Shown here piece after piece: positions 1-8,133 of a stretch of DNA of 64,000 nucleotides. The notes beneath the pieces were generated by a model. That model was given only the letters and a program-made list of their open reading frames with translations. It made no database searches and was not told the origin of the DNA. How positions within the stretch are numbered: position 1 is the first letter of the stretch; each line of letters starts with the position of its first letter. The position numbers and the translations under genes are program-made. Source of the stretch: Streptomyces flaveus (GTDB taxonomy: Bacteria > Actinomycetota > Actinomycetes > Streptomycetales > Streptomycetaceae); contig NZ_BMPQ01000018.1 of NCBI RefSeq assembly GCF_014647675.1, positions 107,725 to 171,724 of the forward strand, given 5' to 3'.

Positions 1-10
1 GCCGCCGCCT

Positions 11-30
11 CCGGATCGTCCTCGATCCGG
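11..30. terminator. Hairpin upstream of the ycnI-like gene
   Basis: Two perfect 8-bp arms (CCGGATCG and CGATCCGG) separated by 4 nt. It probably ends the gene left of the window. No T-run follows, so this is a structural guess. Confidence 0.4.
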
Positions 31-101
31 AATCCGGGCCGGGCGGCGGCGCCCCGAAGACCCGAACCAAGCCCGCTACACCACCGCTACTAGGAGCCCC
101 C

Positions 102-866
102 GTGCAACACCCGACCCTTGCCCTTCCCCGCAGCCTGCGCCGTGTCGGCGCCCTCGGCGGTCTCACGGCAGCCGCGTTCGCGGTCGCCGTCGCCACCGCG
201 GGACCGGCCGCCGCCCATGCGGACGTCGAGGCCGAGGGCGCCCGGGCCCTCGACCAGAACGTCGCGCTGACCTTCTCCGCGGAGTCGGAGTCCGCCTCGG
301 CCGGCATCAGCAAGCTGGAGGTGATCCTGCCCAAGGGCATCGCGCCCGGCGACATCACCTACAAGGAAGGCCCGGACGGCTGGAAACTCACCCCCACCGA
401 CCGGGGTTACACCGTCTCCGGGCCGAAGCTCGCCGTTGGGGAGGACGCCGAACACGTCGTCACCGTACGACAGTTGCCCGACGCCAAATCCCTGGCCTTC
501 AAGACGGTACAGAGCTACAGCGACGGCAAGGTGGACCGCTGGATCGAACTGGACGAGGAGGAAACCTCAGACGGCCACGGTCACGGCCACCCCGCCCCCC
601 GCCTGGACCTGAAGCCGGCCGCCCCCGGCGCCAAGCCTGTGGCCCCGACCCCCACGGAGGAGCCCACGCTGTCCGCCCCGCCGTCCGACACGGCAGCGGG
701 CGAACCGAAGACGGGCGCGTCGACACCGGCGGCGGAGCCCGCGGCGAACGACGCGGAGGGCGACGACGGCATGCCCATCGGCGTACCGATCGGCATCGCC
801 GCGTCCGTCCTCGTACTCGGCGGCGGGGCGTGGTGGCTCCGCAGCCGCCGCAGCGGATCCGCCTGA
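102..866 (+). CDS. YcnI-family (DUF1775) putative copper-binding protein
   Basis: Exported, membrane-anchored protein of the YcnI/DUF1775 family, which in Bacillus binds Cu(II) through an N-terminal histidine exposed after signal cleavage. Residues 1-38 are a signal peptide with an AAA-HA cleavage site that would leave His39 at the mature N-terminus. The DUF1775 domain follows to about residue 150 and contains the family Trp (GWKLTP). A His-rich stretch (DGHGHGH), a Pro/Thr/Ala linker and one transmembrane helix (about 226-245) ending in RSRRS complete the 254 residues. The GTG start has TAGGAG just upstream. It is convergent with the carbonic anhydrase gene. Copper binding is inferred from the family. 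Confidence 0.85.
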   Translation: MQHPTLALPRSLRRVGALGGLTAAAFAVAVATAGPAAAHADVEAEGARALDQNVALTFSAESESASAGISKLEVILPKGIAPGDITYKEGPDGWKLTPTDRGYTVSGPKLAVGEDAEHVVTVRQLPDAKSLAFKTVQSYSDGKVDRWIELDEEETSDGHGHGHPAPRLDLKPAAPGAKPVAPTPTEEPTLSAPPSDTAAGEPKTGASTPAAEPAANDAEGDDGMPIGVPIGIAASVLVLGGGAWWLRSRRSGSA

Positions 867-915
867 GGCCGAAGGCCTCAAGGGCCGACGGAGTCGACCC
901 GGCCGTGACGCGGCC

Positions 916-949
916 AGGCCCGGCATACCCACGTGGGTATGCCGGGCCT
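916..949. terminator. Bidirectional terminator, 34-bp perfect palindrome
   Basis: Perfect inverted repeat with 17-bp arms and no loop, centred at 932/933, followed on the plus side by a T-containing tract. It lies between two convergent genes and so fits a shared terminator. Confidence 0.8.
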
Positions 950-975
950 TCCTGTTGTGTGCCTGCTGCGCTCCG

Positions 976-1764
976 TCAGGCGGTCGGCGCCCCCGTCAGG
1001 ACCTCCACCCGCCCCGTGTCCAGCGAGTAGTACGCGCTGACCACGGCCAGGTCCCCCTTCTTCACCAGCGGACCCAGATCCTTGTTGGACCGCAGATCGG
1101 CGGAGGTCTGCTTGACGTGCACACGGGTCATGGCGTCGACCGGGTCTGCGTGCTTCTCCTTGGCGATCACCTCGTACGCCGGGCGCAGGGCCTCTGCGAT
1201 CGACTGCAGGTTGCCGGGCAGCGGCTTGCCGTCCTTCAGCGCCTTGTGCGCCGCCTTGACCGCGCCGCAGCGCTGGTGCCCGAGCACGACGATCAGCGGG
1301 GTGCCCGAGGTCATGGGCCCGTACTCGACGGAACCGGTGACCACGTCGCCGACCACCTGACCGCCGGTACGCATCACGAACAGATCCCCGAGCCCGGTGT
1401 CGAACAGCAGCTCCGGCGGCACCCTTGAGTCGATGCAGGAGAGGATCACACCGAACGGATCCTGCTCCTCGGCGACGAACTCACGCCGCCGGGGATCCCG
1501 GTCGGGGTGCTGAAGCTTCCCGTCGACCCAGCGCTCGTTGCCCTCCATCAGCCTCGCGAACGCCGTCCACGGCGAGTCCGGCCGCTCGCCCGCGGCCGGT
1601 GGCGACGTGGAGGGAGTCTTCTTCACTGCCCCCGCGGGCGATGCGGAGTCCGTCGCCGCCCCGCCGTCCGTCTTCGACGAACAGCCGGTGAGGAAGGCCG
1701 CGGTGGCCGCCGCCAGCCCTCCGGTGAGAATGGCCCTGCGCTGTGGCCGCACAGCATTACCCAT
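976..1764 (-). CDS. Beta-class carbonic anhydrase, exported lipoprotein
   Basis: Catalyses reversible CO2 hydration. The zinc site of beta carbonic anhydrases is present: Cys110-x-Asp112-x-Arg114 in SCIDSR, and His163-x-x-Cys166 in GHQRCG. The N-terminus carries twin arginines (RRAIL) followed by a hydrophobic stretch and a lipobox (LTGC, Cys28), so it is probably a Tat-exported lipoprotein; a Ser/Thr/Pro-rich linker runs to about residue 62. The 262-aa length is a normal enzyme domain plus this leader. It is transcribed alone, convergent with the ycnI-like gene. An extracytoplasmic beta-CA would act on CO2/bicarbonate at the cell surface (inference). Confidence 0.9.
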   Translation of the reverse strand: MGNAVRPQRRAILTGGLAAATAAFLTGCSSKTDGGAATDSASPAGAVKKTPSTSPPAAGERPDSPWTAFARLMEGNERWVDGKLQHPDRDPRRREFVAEEQDPFGVILSCIDSRVPPELLFDTGLGDLFVMRTGGQVVGDVVTGSVEYGPMTSGTPLIVVLGHQRCGAVKAAHKALKDGKPLPGNLQSIAEALRPAYEVIAKEKHADPVDAMTRVHVKQTSADLRSNKDLGPLVKKGDLAVVSAYYSLDTGRVEVLTGAPTA

Positions 1765-1997
1765 GTGTTTTCCCTTCCAGTGTGGTGCGGGTACGCCACT
1801 CTGGCGGGCCGTCGATTAGCGTCCGTACAGCTCTGGTACAGGGCGGAAGAAGCGCTCACCCAACTCACCCGGCGTCACATCAGGTAACGCCGGGTAACCC
1901 AGTCCGGGCAGGGCCGAGCCAGGACGACAATCCTCACTCGTACGGGCGGCGCGACTCAGAAGGCTCAGAAGGCTCAGAAGGGTCGGAAGACCCAGCC

Positions 1998-2717
1998 TCA
2001 GATCAGCAGGTCGTCCACACGTGCCTCGCCCTCGCGGTACCTGCGCGCGATCTCCGCGCTGCAGTCGTCGGCCGTCCGCTGCAACTGCCGACGCCGACGC
2101 GAGACCTGCTGCTCGTACCGCAGGAGCCGCCCCATCGCGGTGTTCAGCTCCAGATCCGTACGAGCCTCGAGGTCGGACAGCTCCACCTCCGCGAGCATGT
2201 CCGCGGCCTGCCGCCGGAACTCCTCGCTGTGCGGGGTGCCGAGCGTGACATGCCGGGCCGACGAGCGCTGCCGTGCGGGCGCGTCCGTCAGGATCTCCGA
2301 CAGCCGCTGCACGACGGACGAGATCGACGAGCCGGACGAGCCGAAGGAGCCGGAAGATGCCTCCTCGGCGACCGGTGCAGTCGCGGACGAGCGGGCGGGA
2401 TCGGCCCGTCGTCCGAGTTCCGCACGCAGGATGTCGATCCGTCCCTGGACGAGTCGCCGTACATAGCTGAGGTCCGCCTCGTCCCGCTGGGCGCCGCGCC
2501 GCATCATCCGCAGCTCGGGCAGCCGCAGCCCGGACAGATCGCGCTCGACCGGCGGGCTGTCCGTCCGCTGCACGGGCGGACGCACCCCCACCGGAGGTGC
2601 CGTGATCGGATGGCCCGTAGCCGAATTCCCTGCTCCCCCAACTCCCACGATGCCCCCCGCGACCGCAGGTGGCGACTGCCCCATACCCGATGTGTTCATG
2701 CTGCTCATATGCCTCAA
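1998..2717 (-). CDS. rsiG: RsiG, c-di-GMP-dependent anti-sigma factor for WhiG
   Basis: In Streptomyces, RsiG loaded with c-di-GMP sequesters the sporulation sigma factor WhiG. The diagnostic binding signature E(X)3S(X)2R(X)3Q(X)3D is present twice, on the two long helices: E80, S84, R87, Q91, D95 and E202, S206, R209, Q213, D217. The helices are separated by a Ser/Gly-rich stretch, consistent with the known antiparallel coiled coil. The first ~55 residues are Gly/Pro-rich and look disordered. The start is uncertain: TTG at 2717 has GAGGGGA upstream, while ATG at 2708 is an alternative. No other gene is close, so it is probably monocistronic. The WhiG partner lies outside the window. Confidence 0.92.
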   Translation of the reverse strand: MRHMSSMNTSGMGQSPPAVAGGIVGVGGAGNSATGHPITAPPVGVRPPVQRTDSPPVERDLSGLRLPELRMMRRGAQRDEADLSYVRRLVQGRIDILRAELGRRADPARSSATAPVAEEASSGSFGSSGSSISSVVQRLSEILTDAPARQRSSARHVTLGTPHSEEFRRQAADMLAEVELSDLEARTDLELNTAMGRLLRYEQQVSRRRRQLQRTADDCSAEIARRYREGEARVDDLLI

Positions 2718-2866
2718 CCGTCCCCTCGACCGGCGTGTGGATGCATCGTGCCACCCCTGTTGGCTGCTATGAGCCGGAGTGCACCCGATACGCCCCAGAT
2801 GGAGGCTTAAGGAGTGATAAGAAGACCCTCTACAGAGGTCAACCGGCGCACGGCATGATGGTCCGT

Positions 2867-3292
2867 ATGCGTGCAGTGGTACAGAGAGTTGACGGTGCGA
2901 GTGTGGTCGTCGACGGCGAGACGGTCGGTGAGATCGACGGCGAGGGGCTGTGCGTCCTGGTGGGCGTCACCCACGAGGACACCAAGGAGAAGGCGGCCCA
3001 ACTGGCCCGCAAACTCTGGTCGATCCGGATGCTGGACGACGAGAAGTCGTGCAGCGACATCGACGCGCCGCTGCTCGTCATCAGCCAGTTCACGCTCTAC
3101 GGCGACGCCCGCAAGGGCCGCCGCCCCACCTGGAACGCCGCCGCCCCCGGCGACGTCGCCGAACCCCTCGTGGACGAGGTCGTCGCCCAACTCCGTTCCC
3201 TGGGCGCGACGGTGGCGACGGGCCGCTTCGGCGCCAAGATGCGCGTATCCCTGACGAACGACGGCCCGTTCACGGTCCTGCTCGAGATGTAG
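2867..3292 (+). CDS. dtd: D-aminoacyl-tRNA deacylase
   Basis: Hydrolyses D-aminoacyl-tRNAs, including D-Tyr-tRNA, recycling tRNA in the cytoplasm. At 141 residues it matches the family length. The catalytic SQFT motif is at residues 73-76 and the cross-subunit Gly-cisPro region (NDGPFT) near residue 132. The chosen ATG is the one that begins the conserved MRAVVQRV strand; an upstream extension in frame has no family similarity and was not used. It is convergent with the ygfZ gene. Confidence 0.95.
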   Translation: MRAVVQRVDGASVVVDGETVGEIDGEGLCVLVGVTHEDTKEKAAQLARKLWSIRMLDDEKSCSDIDAPLLVISQFTLYGDARKGRRPTWNAAAPGDVAEPLVDEVVAQLRSLGATVATGRFGAKMRVSLTNDGPFTVLLEM

Positions 3293-3334
3293 CCGCCGCG
3301 ATGCAGCCCCCGCGCCCCCGCGACAGACCGCGCC

Positions 3335-4306
3335 CTACACCTCGACCACGGCCTCCTGCGAGGCAGCCGTCGCGTCGGCCATGAGAGGTGCGTCGAGGGG
3401 CACGTTCCGCTTCACCAGTGCCAGGGCGATCGGGCCGAGCTCGTGATGCCGTACGGCCGTCGTGATGAACCCGATCTTGCGCCCGTCCGGGCCCTCCGCC
3501 GCGAGCCGGAGCTCGGCACCGTGCGGCGGCAGGTGCACCTCGCTGCCGTCCAGGTGCAGGAAGACCAGCCGCCGCGGCGGCTTGCCCAGGTTCTGGACGC
3601 GGGCGACGGTCTCCTGGCCCCGGTAGCAGCCCTTCTGCAGATGCACCGCCGTGCCGATCCAGCCCAGCTCGTGCGGAATGGTCCGGTGGTCGGTCTCGAA
3701 GCCGAGCCGCGGCCGATGGTTCTCGACGCGCAGGGCCTCGTACGCCAGGATCCCGGCGACCGGCCCGCTCCTGGCCGCGTACGACTCCAGGTCGCCGCGC
3801 GGCAGGAACAGATCACGCCCGTACGACATCTCGCGTACGACAACGCCCTCGGGCACCTCGGCGATGGAACCGGCCGGCAGATGCACGACCGCGAACTCGC
3901 TTGTCCGGTCCGCGACTTCGACCCGGTAGAAGAACTTCATCGACTCCAGGTACGCGATCAGCGCCTCCTGCGTATCCGGCTCCACGTGGGCCCAGGTGGT
4001 CGTCCCGTCGTCGACGAGGTACAGCGCGTGCTCGATATGGCCGTGCGCGGAGAGGACCAGCGCCTCGGTGGCGTGGCCGGGCGGGAGGTCGGAGACGTGC
4101 TGGGTGAGCAGGAGGTGCAGCCAGCTGAGCCGGTCCTCGCCGGAGACGGCGACGACGCCGCGGTGCGAGAGGTCGACGAAACCCGTGCCGTCGGCGAGGG
4201 CACGCTGTTCGCGGAACAGGTCGCCGTAGTGCGCGGCGACGCCTTCGTCCACACCCTCGGCGGGCACGGCACCGGGCAGGGACAACAGAGGGCTCTTCAT
4301 GGGCAT
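3335..4306 (-). CDS. ygfZ: YgfZ/GcvT-fold folate-binding protein
   Basis: YgfZ proteins bind tetrahydrofolate and support repair or assembly of some Fe-S enzymes, such as MiaB. This 323-residue protein has the family hallmark K-G-C-Y-x-G-Q-E at 225-232, with the conserved Cys227, after an aminomethyltransferase-like N-terminal domain. It starts 28 bp downstream of nur, on the same strand, so the two may be cotranscribed. The link to nickel control is only positional. Confidence 0.9.
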   Translation of the reverse strand: MPMKSPLLSLPGAVPAEGVDEGVAAHYGDLFREQRALADGTGFVDLSHRGVVAVSGEDRLSWLHLLLTQHVSDLPPGHATEALVLSAHGHIEHALYLVDDGTTTWAHVEPDTQEALIAYLESMKFFYRVEVADRTSEFAVVHLPAGSIAEVPEGVVVREMSYGRDLFLPRGDLESYAARSGPVAGILAYEALRVENHRPRLGFETDHRTIPHELGWIGTAVHLQKGCYRGQETVARVQNLGKPPRRLVFLHLDGSEVHLPPHGAELRLAAEGPDGRKIGFITTAVRHHELGPIALALVKRNVPLDAPLMADATAASQEAVVEV

Positions 4307-4334
4307 ACACCCTACGACCGAGTAGTTGCGCCTT

Positions 4335-4802
4335 TTATTTCCTGCTCGCGCTCTTGCCCGCGCAGTCCTTGCACCGGCCGAAGATCGCGAAGTGCTTCAT
4401 ATCGGTGTCGAACCCGAAGCTCTCCCGCAGCTTCGCCGTGAAATCGGCGGCGACCGACACATCCGCCTCGATCACGTTCCGGCAGTCCCGGCACACCAGG
4501 TGGAGATGGTGATGACGGTCCGCGAGATGGTACGTGGGCGCGCCATGCCCGAGGTGGGCGTGCGAGACCAGCCCGAGCTCCTCCAGGAGCTCCAGCGTCC
4601 GGTACACGGTGGAGATGTTGACCCCCGACGCCGTCTTCCTCACTTCCACGAGGATGTCGTCGGGCGTCGCATGCTCAAGCGTGTCCACAGCCTCGAGCAC
4701 AAGCTGCCGCTGCGGCGTCAGCCGATACCCGCGCTGCCGCAGATCACTCTTCCAGTCAGTGCCTTCGGCACTGCTTCCGGTGCTGCTTCGAGTGCTCACC
4801 AC
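4335..4802 (-). CDS. nur: Nur, nickel-responsive Fur-family repressor
   Basis: Nickel-bound Nur represses nickel uptake genes and indirectly switches superoxide dismutase choice (Ni-SodN versus Fe-SodF). After a 15-residue N-terminal stretch comes the Fur winged helix (RQRGYRLTPQRQ to VYRTLELLEE). The metal sites are visible: His81 and His83, His97-99 and His101, CRDC at 104-107, His137, and CKDC at 144-147 for structural zinc. The sequence closely matches my memory of S. coelicolor Nur, apart from about 11 extra residues (RSSTGSSAEGT) near the N-terminus. Calling it Nur rather than another Fur paralogue rests on that match and the neighbourhood. Confidence 0.88.
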   Translation of the reverse strand: MVSTRSSTGSSAEGTDWKSDLRQRGYRLTPQRQLVLEAVDTLEHATPDDILVEVRKTASGVNISTVYRTLELLEELGLVSHAHLGHGAPTYHLADRHHHLHLVCRDCRNVIEADVSVAADFTAKLRESFGFDTDMKHFAIFGRCKDCAGKSASRK

Positions 4803-4818
4803 ACCTGAAAGTCTAGAG

Positions 4819-5394
4819 CTACTTGAAGAAGGCGATCCCGTCGTCCGGCATGTCGTCCGGGAGCACCTTGGCCCAGCGTTCGACGTCCTCGGGGGTGACG
4901 ACCTTCTTGAGCTGGGCGGACATGTAGGGGCGGAGCGGCACCTCGGGGGTCTGCTTCTCGCCGACCCACATGAGGTCGCTCTTGACGTAGCCGTAAAGGC
5001 GCTTGCCGCCGCTGTACGGGCCAGAGGCCGCCGTACGCGCGACCGCGTCCGTCGCCAGGTCGATCTGGGGCTTCTTGTCGGCCAGCTCGCCGTACCAGAC
5101 CTCGACGACGCCGTCGTCGCGGACCATCACGACCTCGACCTTGCGGTCGGAGTCGATACGCCAGTAGCCGGTCTCGGTCTCCAGCGGCTTCACCTTGTTG
5201 CCCTCGGAGTCCAGGACCCAGGTGCGCGAGTGGTACTCGAGGAAGTCCCGCCCGTCGTGGCTGAAGCTGACTTCCTGGCCGAAGTTGCACTTCTCGGCAC
5301 CGGGGAAGTCATGGACACCCGCGCCGGTCCAGCTGCCGAGCAGGAAGGCCAGGGGGACCAGGTCCTTGTGGAGGTCGGACGGGATCTCGATCAT
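4819..5394 (-). CDS. Nitrobindin-like / FABP-family beta-barrel protein
   Basis: Member of the THAP4/nitrobindin-like heme-binding family (formerly DUF1794). Residues 20-26 are G-S-W-x-G-x-G, the family signature, in a 191-aa single-domain barrel. Related proteins hold heme through a C-terminal axial histidine in a SAHL-type motif; here the equivalent stretch reads MSAQL (Gln161), so heme binding may be lost. It ends 17 bp before the nur start on the same strand. The physiological ligand is unknown. Confidence 0.8.
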   Translation of the reverse strand: MIEIPSDLHKDLVPLAFLLGSWTGAGVHDFPGAEKCNFGQEVSFSHDGRDFLEYHSRTWVLDSEGNKVKPLETETGYWRIDSDRKVEVVMVRDDGVVEVWYGELADKKPQIDLATDAVARTAASGPYSGGKRLYGYVKSDLMWVGEKQTPEVPLRPYMSAQLKKVVTPEDVERWAKVLPDDMPDDGIAFFK

Positions 5395-5446
5395 GATCAG
5401 CTCAGAAGTCTCGTACGTGGGTGATGGGGGGCGTCCGTGACAGCGC

Positions 5447-5548
5447 TCAGCGCTGGCCCTGGTACAGCTTCTTCACGGTCAGCCCGGCGAAGGCGAGAAC
5501 GCCGACGCAGACCAGCACGAGCAGAGCTTCGAAGAAGATCGTAAGCAC
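5447..5548 (-). CDS. 33-aa single-pass membrane microprotein
   Basis: Small gene with a GTG start and an ideal AAGGAG ribosome site 6-7 nt upstream. The product has one hydrophobic segment (FFEALLVLVCVGVLAFAG) followed by a basic tail (VKKLYQGQR), so it is a predicted membrane microprotein. It lies 52 bp upstream of the nitrobindin-like gene on the same strand and could be cotranscribed. No function can be assigned. Confidence 0.65.
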   Translation of the reverse strand: MLTIFFEALLVLVCVGVLAFAGLTVKKLYQGQR

Positions 5549-5664
5549 GGGGTGCTCCTTGGATGAGCGAGGTTGGGCGGTGGGGCCGTACACAGAGCCG
5601 GGCTCCAGCTTACGCGGCCACGGTCCGGGGCTCGGTGGGAGGTGGCGCGACTAGGCTTCCTCCC

Positions 5665-6027
5665 ATGGCGAAGAAGCTCGTGATCAAGGTGACGGCCGGG
5701 GCCGATGCTCCCGAGCGCTGCTCGCAGGCGTTCACGGTGGCGGCGGTCGCCGTGGCCAGCGGGGTGGAGGTCTCGCTCTGGCTGACCGGTGAGTCGGCGT
5801 GGTTCGCGCTGCCGGGCAGGGCCGCCGAGTTCGAGCTGCCGCACGCGGCTCCGCTCCCCGATCTGCTCGAGTCGGTGCTGGCCGGCGGCCGTCTCACGCT
5901 GTGCACCCAGTGCGCGGCCCGGCGCGACATCACGGAGAAGGACGTGATCGAGGGCGTACGGATCGCGGGGGCGCAGGTCTTCGTACAGGAGGCGCTGGCG
6001 GACGATACCCAGGCGCTCGTCTACTGA
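5665..6027 (+). CDS. DsrE/DsrF-like family protein
   Basis: 120-residue cytoplasmic protein with the DsrE fold: an N-terminal strand (KKLVIKVTAG), a glycine-bearing helix, LSLWLTGE-like core and a conserved C-terminal LCTQCAARRDI segment with two cysteines. DsrE proteins often take part in sulfur relay or persulfide handling, but the catalytic partner here is unknown. It is divergent from the 33-aa membrane gene and convergent with the VOC gene. The ATG start begins the conserved strand. Confidence 0.8.
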   Translation: MAKKLVIKVTAGADAPERCSQAFTVAAVAVASGVEVSLWLTGESAWFALPGRAAEFELPHAAPLPDLLESVLAGGRLTLCTQCAARRDITEKDVIEGVRIAGAQVFVQEALADDTQALVY

Positions 6028-6033
6028 GGCGCC

Positions 6034-6408
6034 CTACTCCGGCGTCTCCACCCAGAGGCAGAAGGGGTGCCCCGACGGGTCCAGCAGCACCCGTACGTCG
6101 TCCTGCGGCTGGTAGCCCGCGAGCGTGGCGCCCTCGGCGACGGCCCGCGCGGTCTCGCCCTCCAGGTCGTCGACCTCGATGTCGAGGTGCAGCATCATCT
6201 GCTGGTCACCGGGTTTGCGCGAGGGCCACACGGGCCGGACGTACTCCCTCTCGGTCTCGAAGGCGAGCGAGACTCCGTCCCCATCCGGGGGCCGGATGAG
6301 TACCCAGTCAGGCTCCTCAGCGCGCACCTCGTACCCGAGCAACCGCACGTAAAAATCGGCCAGTTGATGCGCATCGAGCACCACGGTGGACACCTTCGTA
6401 CGCGTCAT
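6034..6408 (-). CDS. VOC-family glyoxalase/bleomycin-resistance-like protein
   Basis: A 124-aa vicinal-oxygen-chelate protein with paired beta-alpha-beta-beta-beta modules: the first carries LADFYVRLLGYEV, the second ends in LLDPSGHPFCLWVE. Metal-ligand-like positions (Glu and His) are present, but the substrate cannot be read from sequence. It lies downstream of the DUF3099 gene by 9 bp on the same strand, suggesting one transcript. Confidence 0.8.
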   Translation of the reverse strand: MTRTKVSTVVLDAHQLADFYVRLLGYEVRAEEPDWVLIRPPDGDGVSLAFETEREYVRPVWPSRKPGDQQMMLHLDIEVDDLEGETARAVAEGATLAGYQPQDDVRVLLDPSGHPFCLWVETPE

Positions 6409-6417
6409 GAACCCGTT

Positions 6418-6678
6418 CTAACGGCGCCGCTTCTTGCCGTCCAGCTCGTCCCACCACTCGTCGGACTTGGGGTCTCCGGAGGGGTCGTCCCACCAGCGGT
6501 CGTCCGGGCCGCGTCGGTTGGCCACCATGGCCGCGAGGGGCGGAATCACCATCGCCACGACGCACATTCCGATGGCCACGGGCATTGACCAGAGCCGCAC
6601 GACTCCCCAGGCCAGGACGAAGAGGCCGATGCACGTGCCCATCATGGCGAAGTAGGCGTGACGCCGTCGTGCGTACAT
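6418..6678 (-). CDS. DUF3099 small membrane protein
   Basis: An 86-residue protein with two transmembrane helices (about 9-28 and 32-51) and an acidic, Trp-rich cytoplasmic tail (DDRWWDDPSG, DEWWDELDG) ending in KKRRR. This layout is typical of the actinobacterial DUF3099 family, whose function is unknown. It is probably first in an operon with the VOC gene. Confidence 0.8.
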   Translation of the reverse strand: MYARRRHAYFAMMGTCIGLFVLAWGVVRLWSMPVAIGMCVVAMVIPPLAAMVANRRGPDDRWWDDPSGDPKSDEWWDELDGKKRRR

Positions 6679-6712
6679 ATGTCCAGCGTAGGCCCGGAGA
6701 TCCGGGCAAGCC

Positions 6713-6770
6713 GAAGGGCCGCACCCCGATCAAAAGTGGTGGCGTCCAACCCCCTGGGGTGCGGCCCTTC
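6713..6770 (-). terminator. Terminator of the sulfurtransferase/DUF1416 operon
   Basis: Perfect 15-bp arms at 6713-6727 and 6756-6770 with a 28-nt loop. It sits 44 bp downstream of the DUF1416 stop codon on the minus strand. The long loop is unusual for an intrinsic terminator. Confidence 0.6.
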
Positions 6771-6813
6771 AGCCGTTCATACGGTGTGTGCCGTCAGACC
6801 GTTCAAACGGCGA

Positions 6814-7101
6814 TCAGACGGCGATCGCGACCTCGGCGAGGCCGCCCGTCTGGGCCACGACCGTGCGGTCCGCGGTGCCGCCCGGGACGAGGGCGCGTAC
6901 GGTCCACGTGCCCTCGGCCGCGTAGAAGCGGAACTGTCCGGTCGCCGAGGTCGGGACCTCGGCGGTGAACTCGCCGGTCGAGTCCAGCAGGCGGACGTAG
7001 CCGACCACGGGCTCGCCGTCCTTGGTCACCTGGCCCTGGATGGTGGTCTCACCGGGCTTGATCGTCGAGGCGTCGGGGCCGCCGGCCTTCGCTCCACACA
7101 T
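6814..7101 (-). CDS. DUF1416 (SseC-like) protein
   Basis: A 95-residue protein of the DUF1416/SseC family, a transthyretin-like beta sandwich (TTIQGQVTKDGEPVVGYVRL, then GQFRFYAAEGTWTVRAL). It begins Met-Cys-Gly. It follows the thiosulfate sulfurtransferase by 37 bp on the same strand, the arrangement also seen in mycobacteria (sseC next to cysA2). A role beside sulfur transfer is inferred from this conserved pairing; the biochemical activity is not known to me. Confidence 0.85.
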   Translation of the reverse strand: MCGAKAGGPDASTIKPGETTIQGQVTKDGEPVVGYVRLLDSTGEFTAEVPTSATGQFRFYAAEGTWTVRALVPGGTADRTVVAQTGGLAEVAIAV

Positions 7102-7138
7102 GTGCTGCTCCTGAAGAGGTAGTTGAAAGGTCGGGGGC

Positions 7139-7978
7139 TTACTTGTTGGCGCCGAGCTCGATCGGCACGCCGACGAGGGAGCCGTACTCGGTCCAGGAAC
7201 CGTCGTAGTTCTTGACGTTCTCGACGCCGAGCAGCTCGTGCAGGACGAACCAGGTCAGGGCCGAGCGCTCACCGATGCGGCAGTACGCGATGGTGTCCTT
7301 GGCGAGGTCGACCTGCTCCTCGGCGTAGAGCTCCTTGAGCTCGTCGTCCGACTTGAAGGTGCCGTCGTCGTTGGCGTTCTTGGACCACGGGATGTTGCGG
7401 GCGCTCGGCACGTGGCCGGGGCGCTGCGACTGCTCCTGCGGCAGATGGGCCGGGGCGAGCAGCTTGCCGCTGAACTCGTCGGGTGAGCGGACGTCGACCA
7501 GGTTCTGGGCGCCGATCGCGGCGACGACGTCGTCGCGGAAGGCGCGGATCGAGGTGTCCTGCGGCTTGGCCTTGTACTCGGTCGTGGCGCGCTCGGGCAC
7601 TTCCTCGACGAGCTCGCGGGCGTCCAGCTCCCACTTCTTGCGGCCGCCGTCGAGGAGCTTGACGTTCTCGTGGCCGTACAGCTTGAAGTACCAGTAGGCG
7701 TACGAGGCGAACCAGTTGTTGTTGCCGCCGTAGAGGACGACCAGCGTGTCGTTGGCGATGCCCTTCTCCGACAGGAGCTTCTCGAAGCCCTCCTGGTCGA
7801 CGAAGTCACGGCGCACCGGGTCCTGGAGGTCCTTGGTCCAGTCGATCCGGATCGCGTTCTTGATGTGGTTCTTCTCGTACGCGGAGGTGTCCTCGTCGAC
7901 CTCGACGATGGCGACCTTCGGGTCGTCCAGGTGGTCCTGGACCCAGTCTGCGTCTACCAGGACGTCGCTGCGGCTCAT
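7139..7978 (-). CDS. Thiosulfate sulfurtransferase (rhodanese, CysA2/SseA type)
   Basis: Transfers sulfane sulfur from thiosulfate to acceptors such as cyanide or thiols. Two tandem rhodanese domains fill 279 residues: an inactive N-terminal one and a C-terminal one with active-site Cys233 in the loop CRIGERSA. The start at 7978 is chosen because it begins MSRSDVLVDADW with GGAGGAGAAAG-like sequence upstream; the longer in-frame extension is low quality. A 27-aa leader peptide lies 155 nt upstream, implying attenuation by cysteine or sulfur status (see leader entry). Confidence 0.93.
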   Translation of the reverse strand: MSRSDVLVDADWVQDHLDDPKVAIVEVDEDTSAYEKNHIKNAIRIDWTKDLQDPVRRDFVDQEGFEKLLSEKGIANDTLVVLYGGNNNWFASYAYWYFKLYGHENVKLLDGGRKKWELDARELVEEVPERATTEYKAKPQDTSIRAFRDDVVAAIGAQNLVDVRSPDEFSGKLLAPAHLPQEQSQRPGHVPSARNIPWSKNANDDGTFKSDDELKELYAEEQVDLAKDTIAYCRIGERSALTWFVLHELLGVENVKNYDGSWTEYGSLVGVPIELGANK

Positions 7979-8133
7979 GCTCTTTCTCCTCCGGGGCAGT
8001 TGCGGCGGGGCGGTGCGTCGATGAGGGGGTGCGGTACGCGCATGACAGCAGAGGCGTACGTGGCGCACGGGGGTGGCCCTGACGTGGTGAGAGCGTCAAA
8101 GAGGCCGGGGATCGCGGAAGTCGGCGCTTCCGC

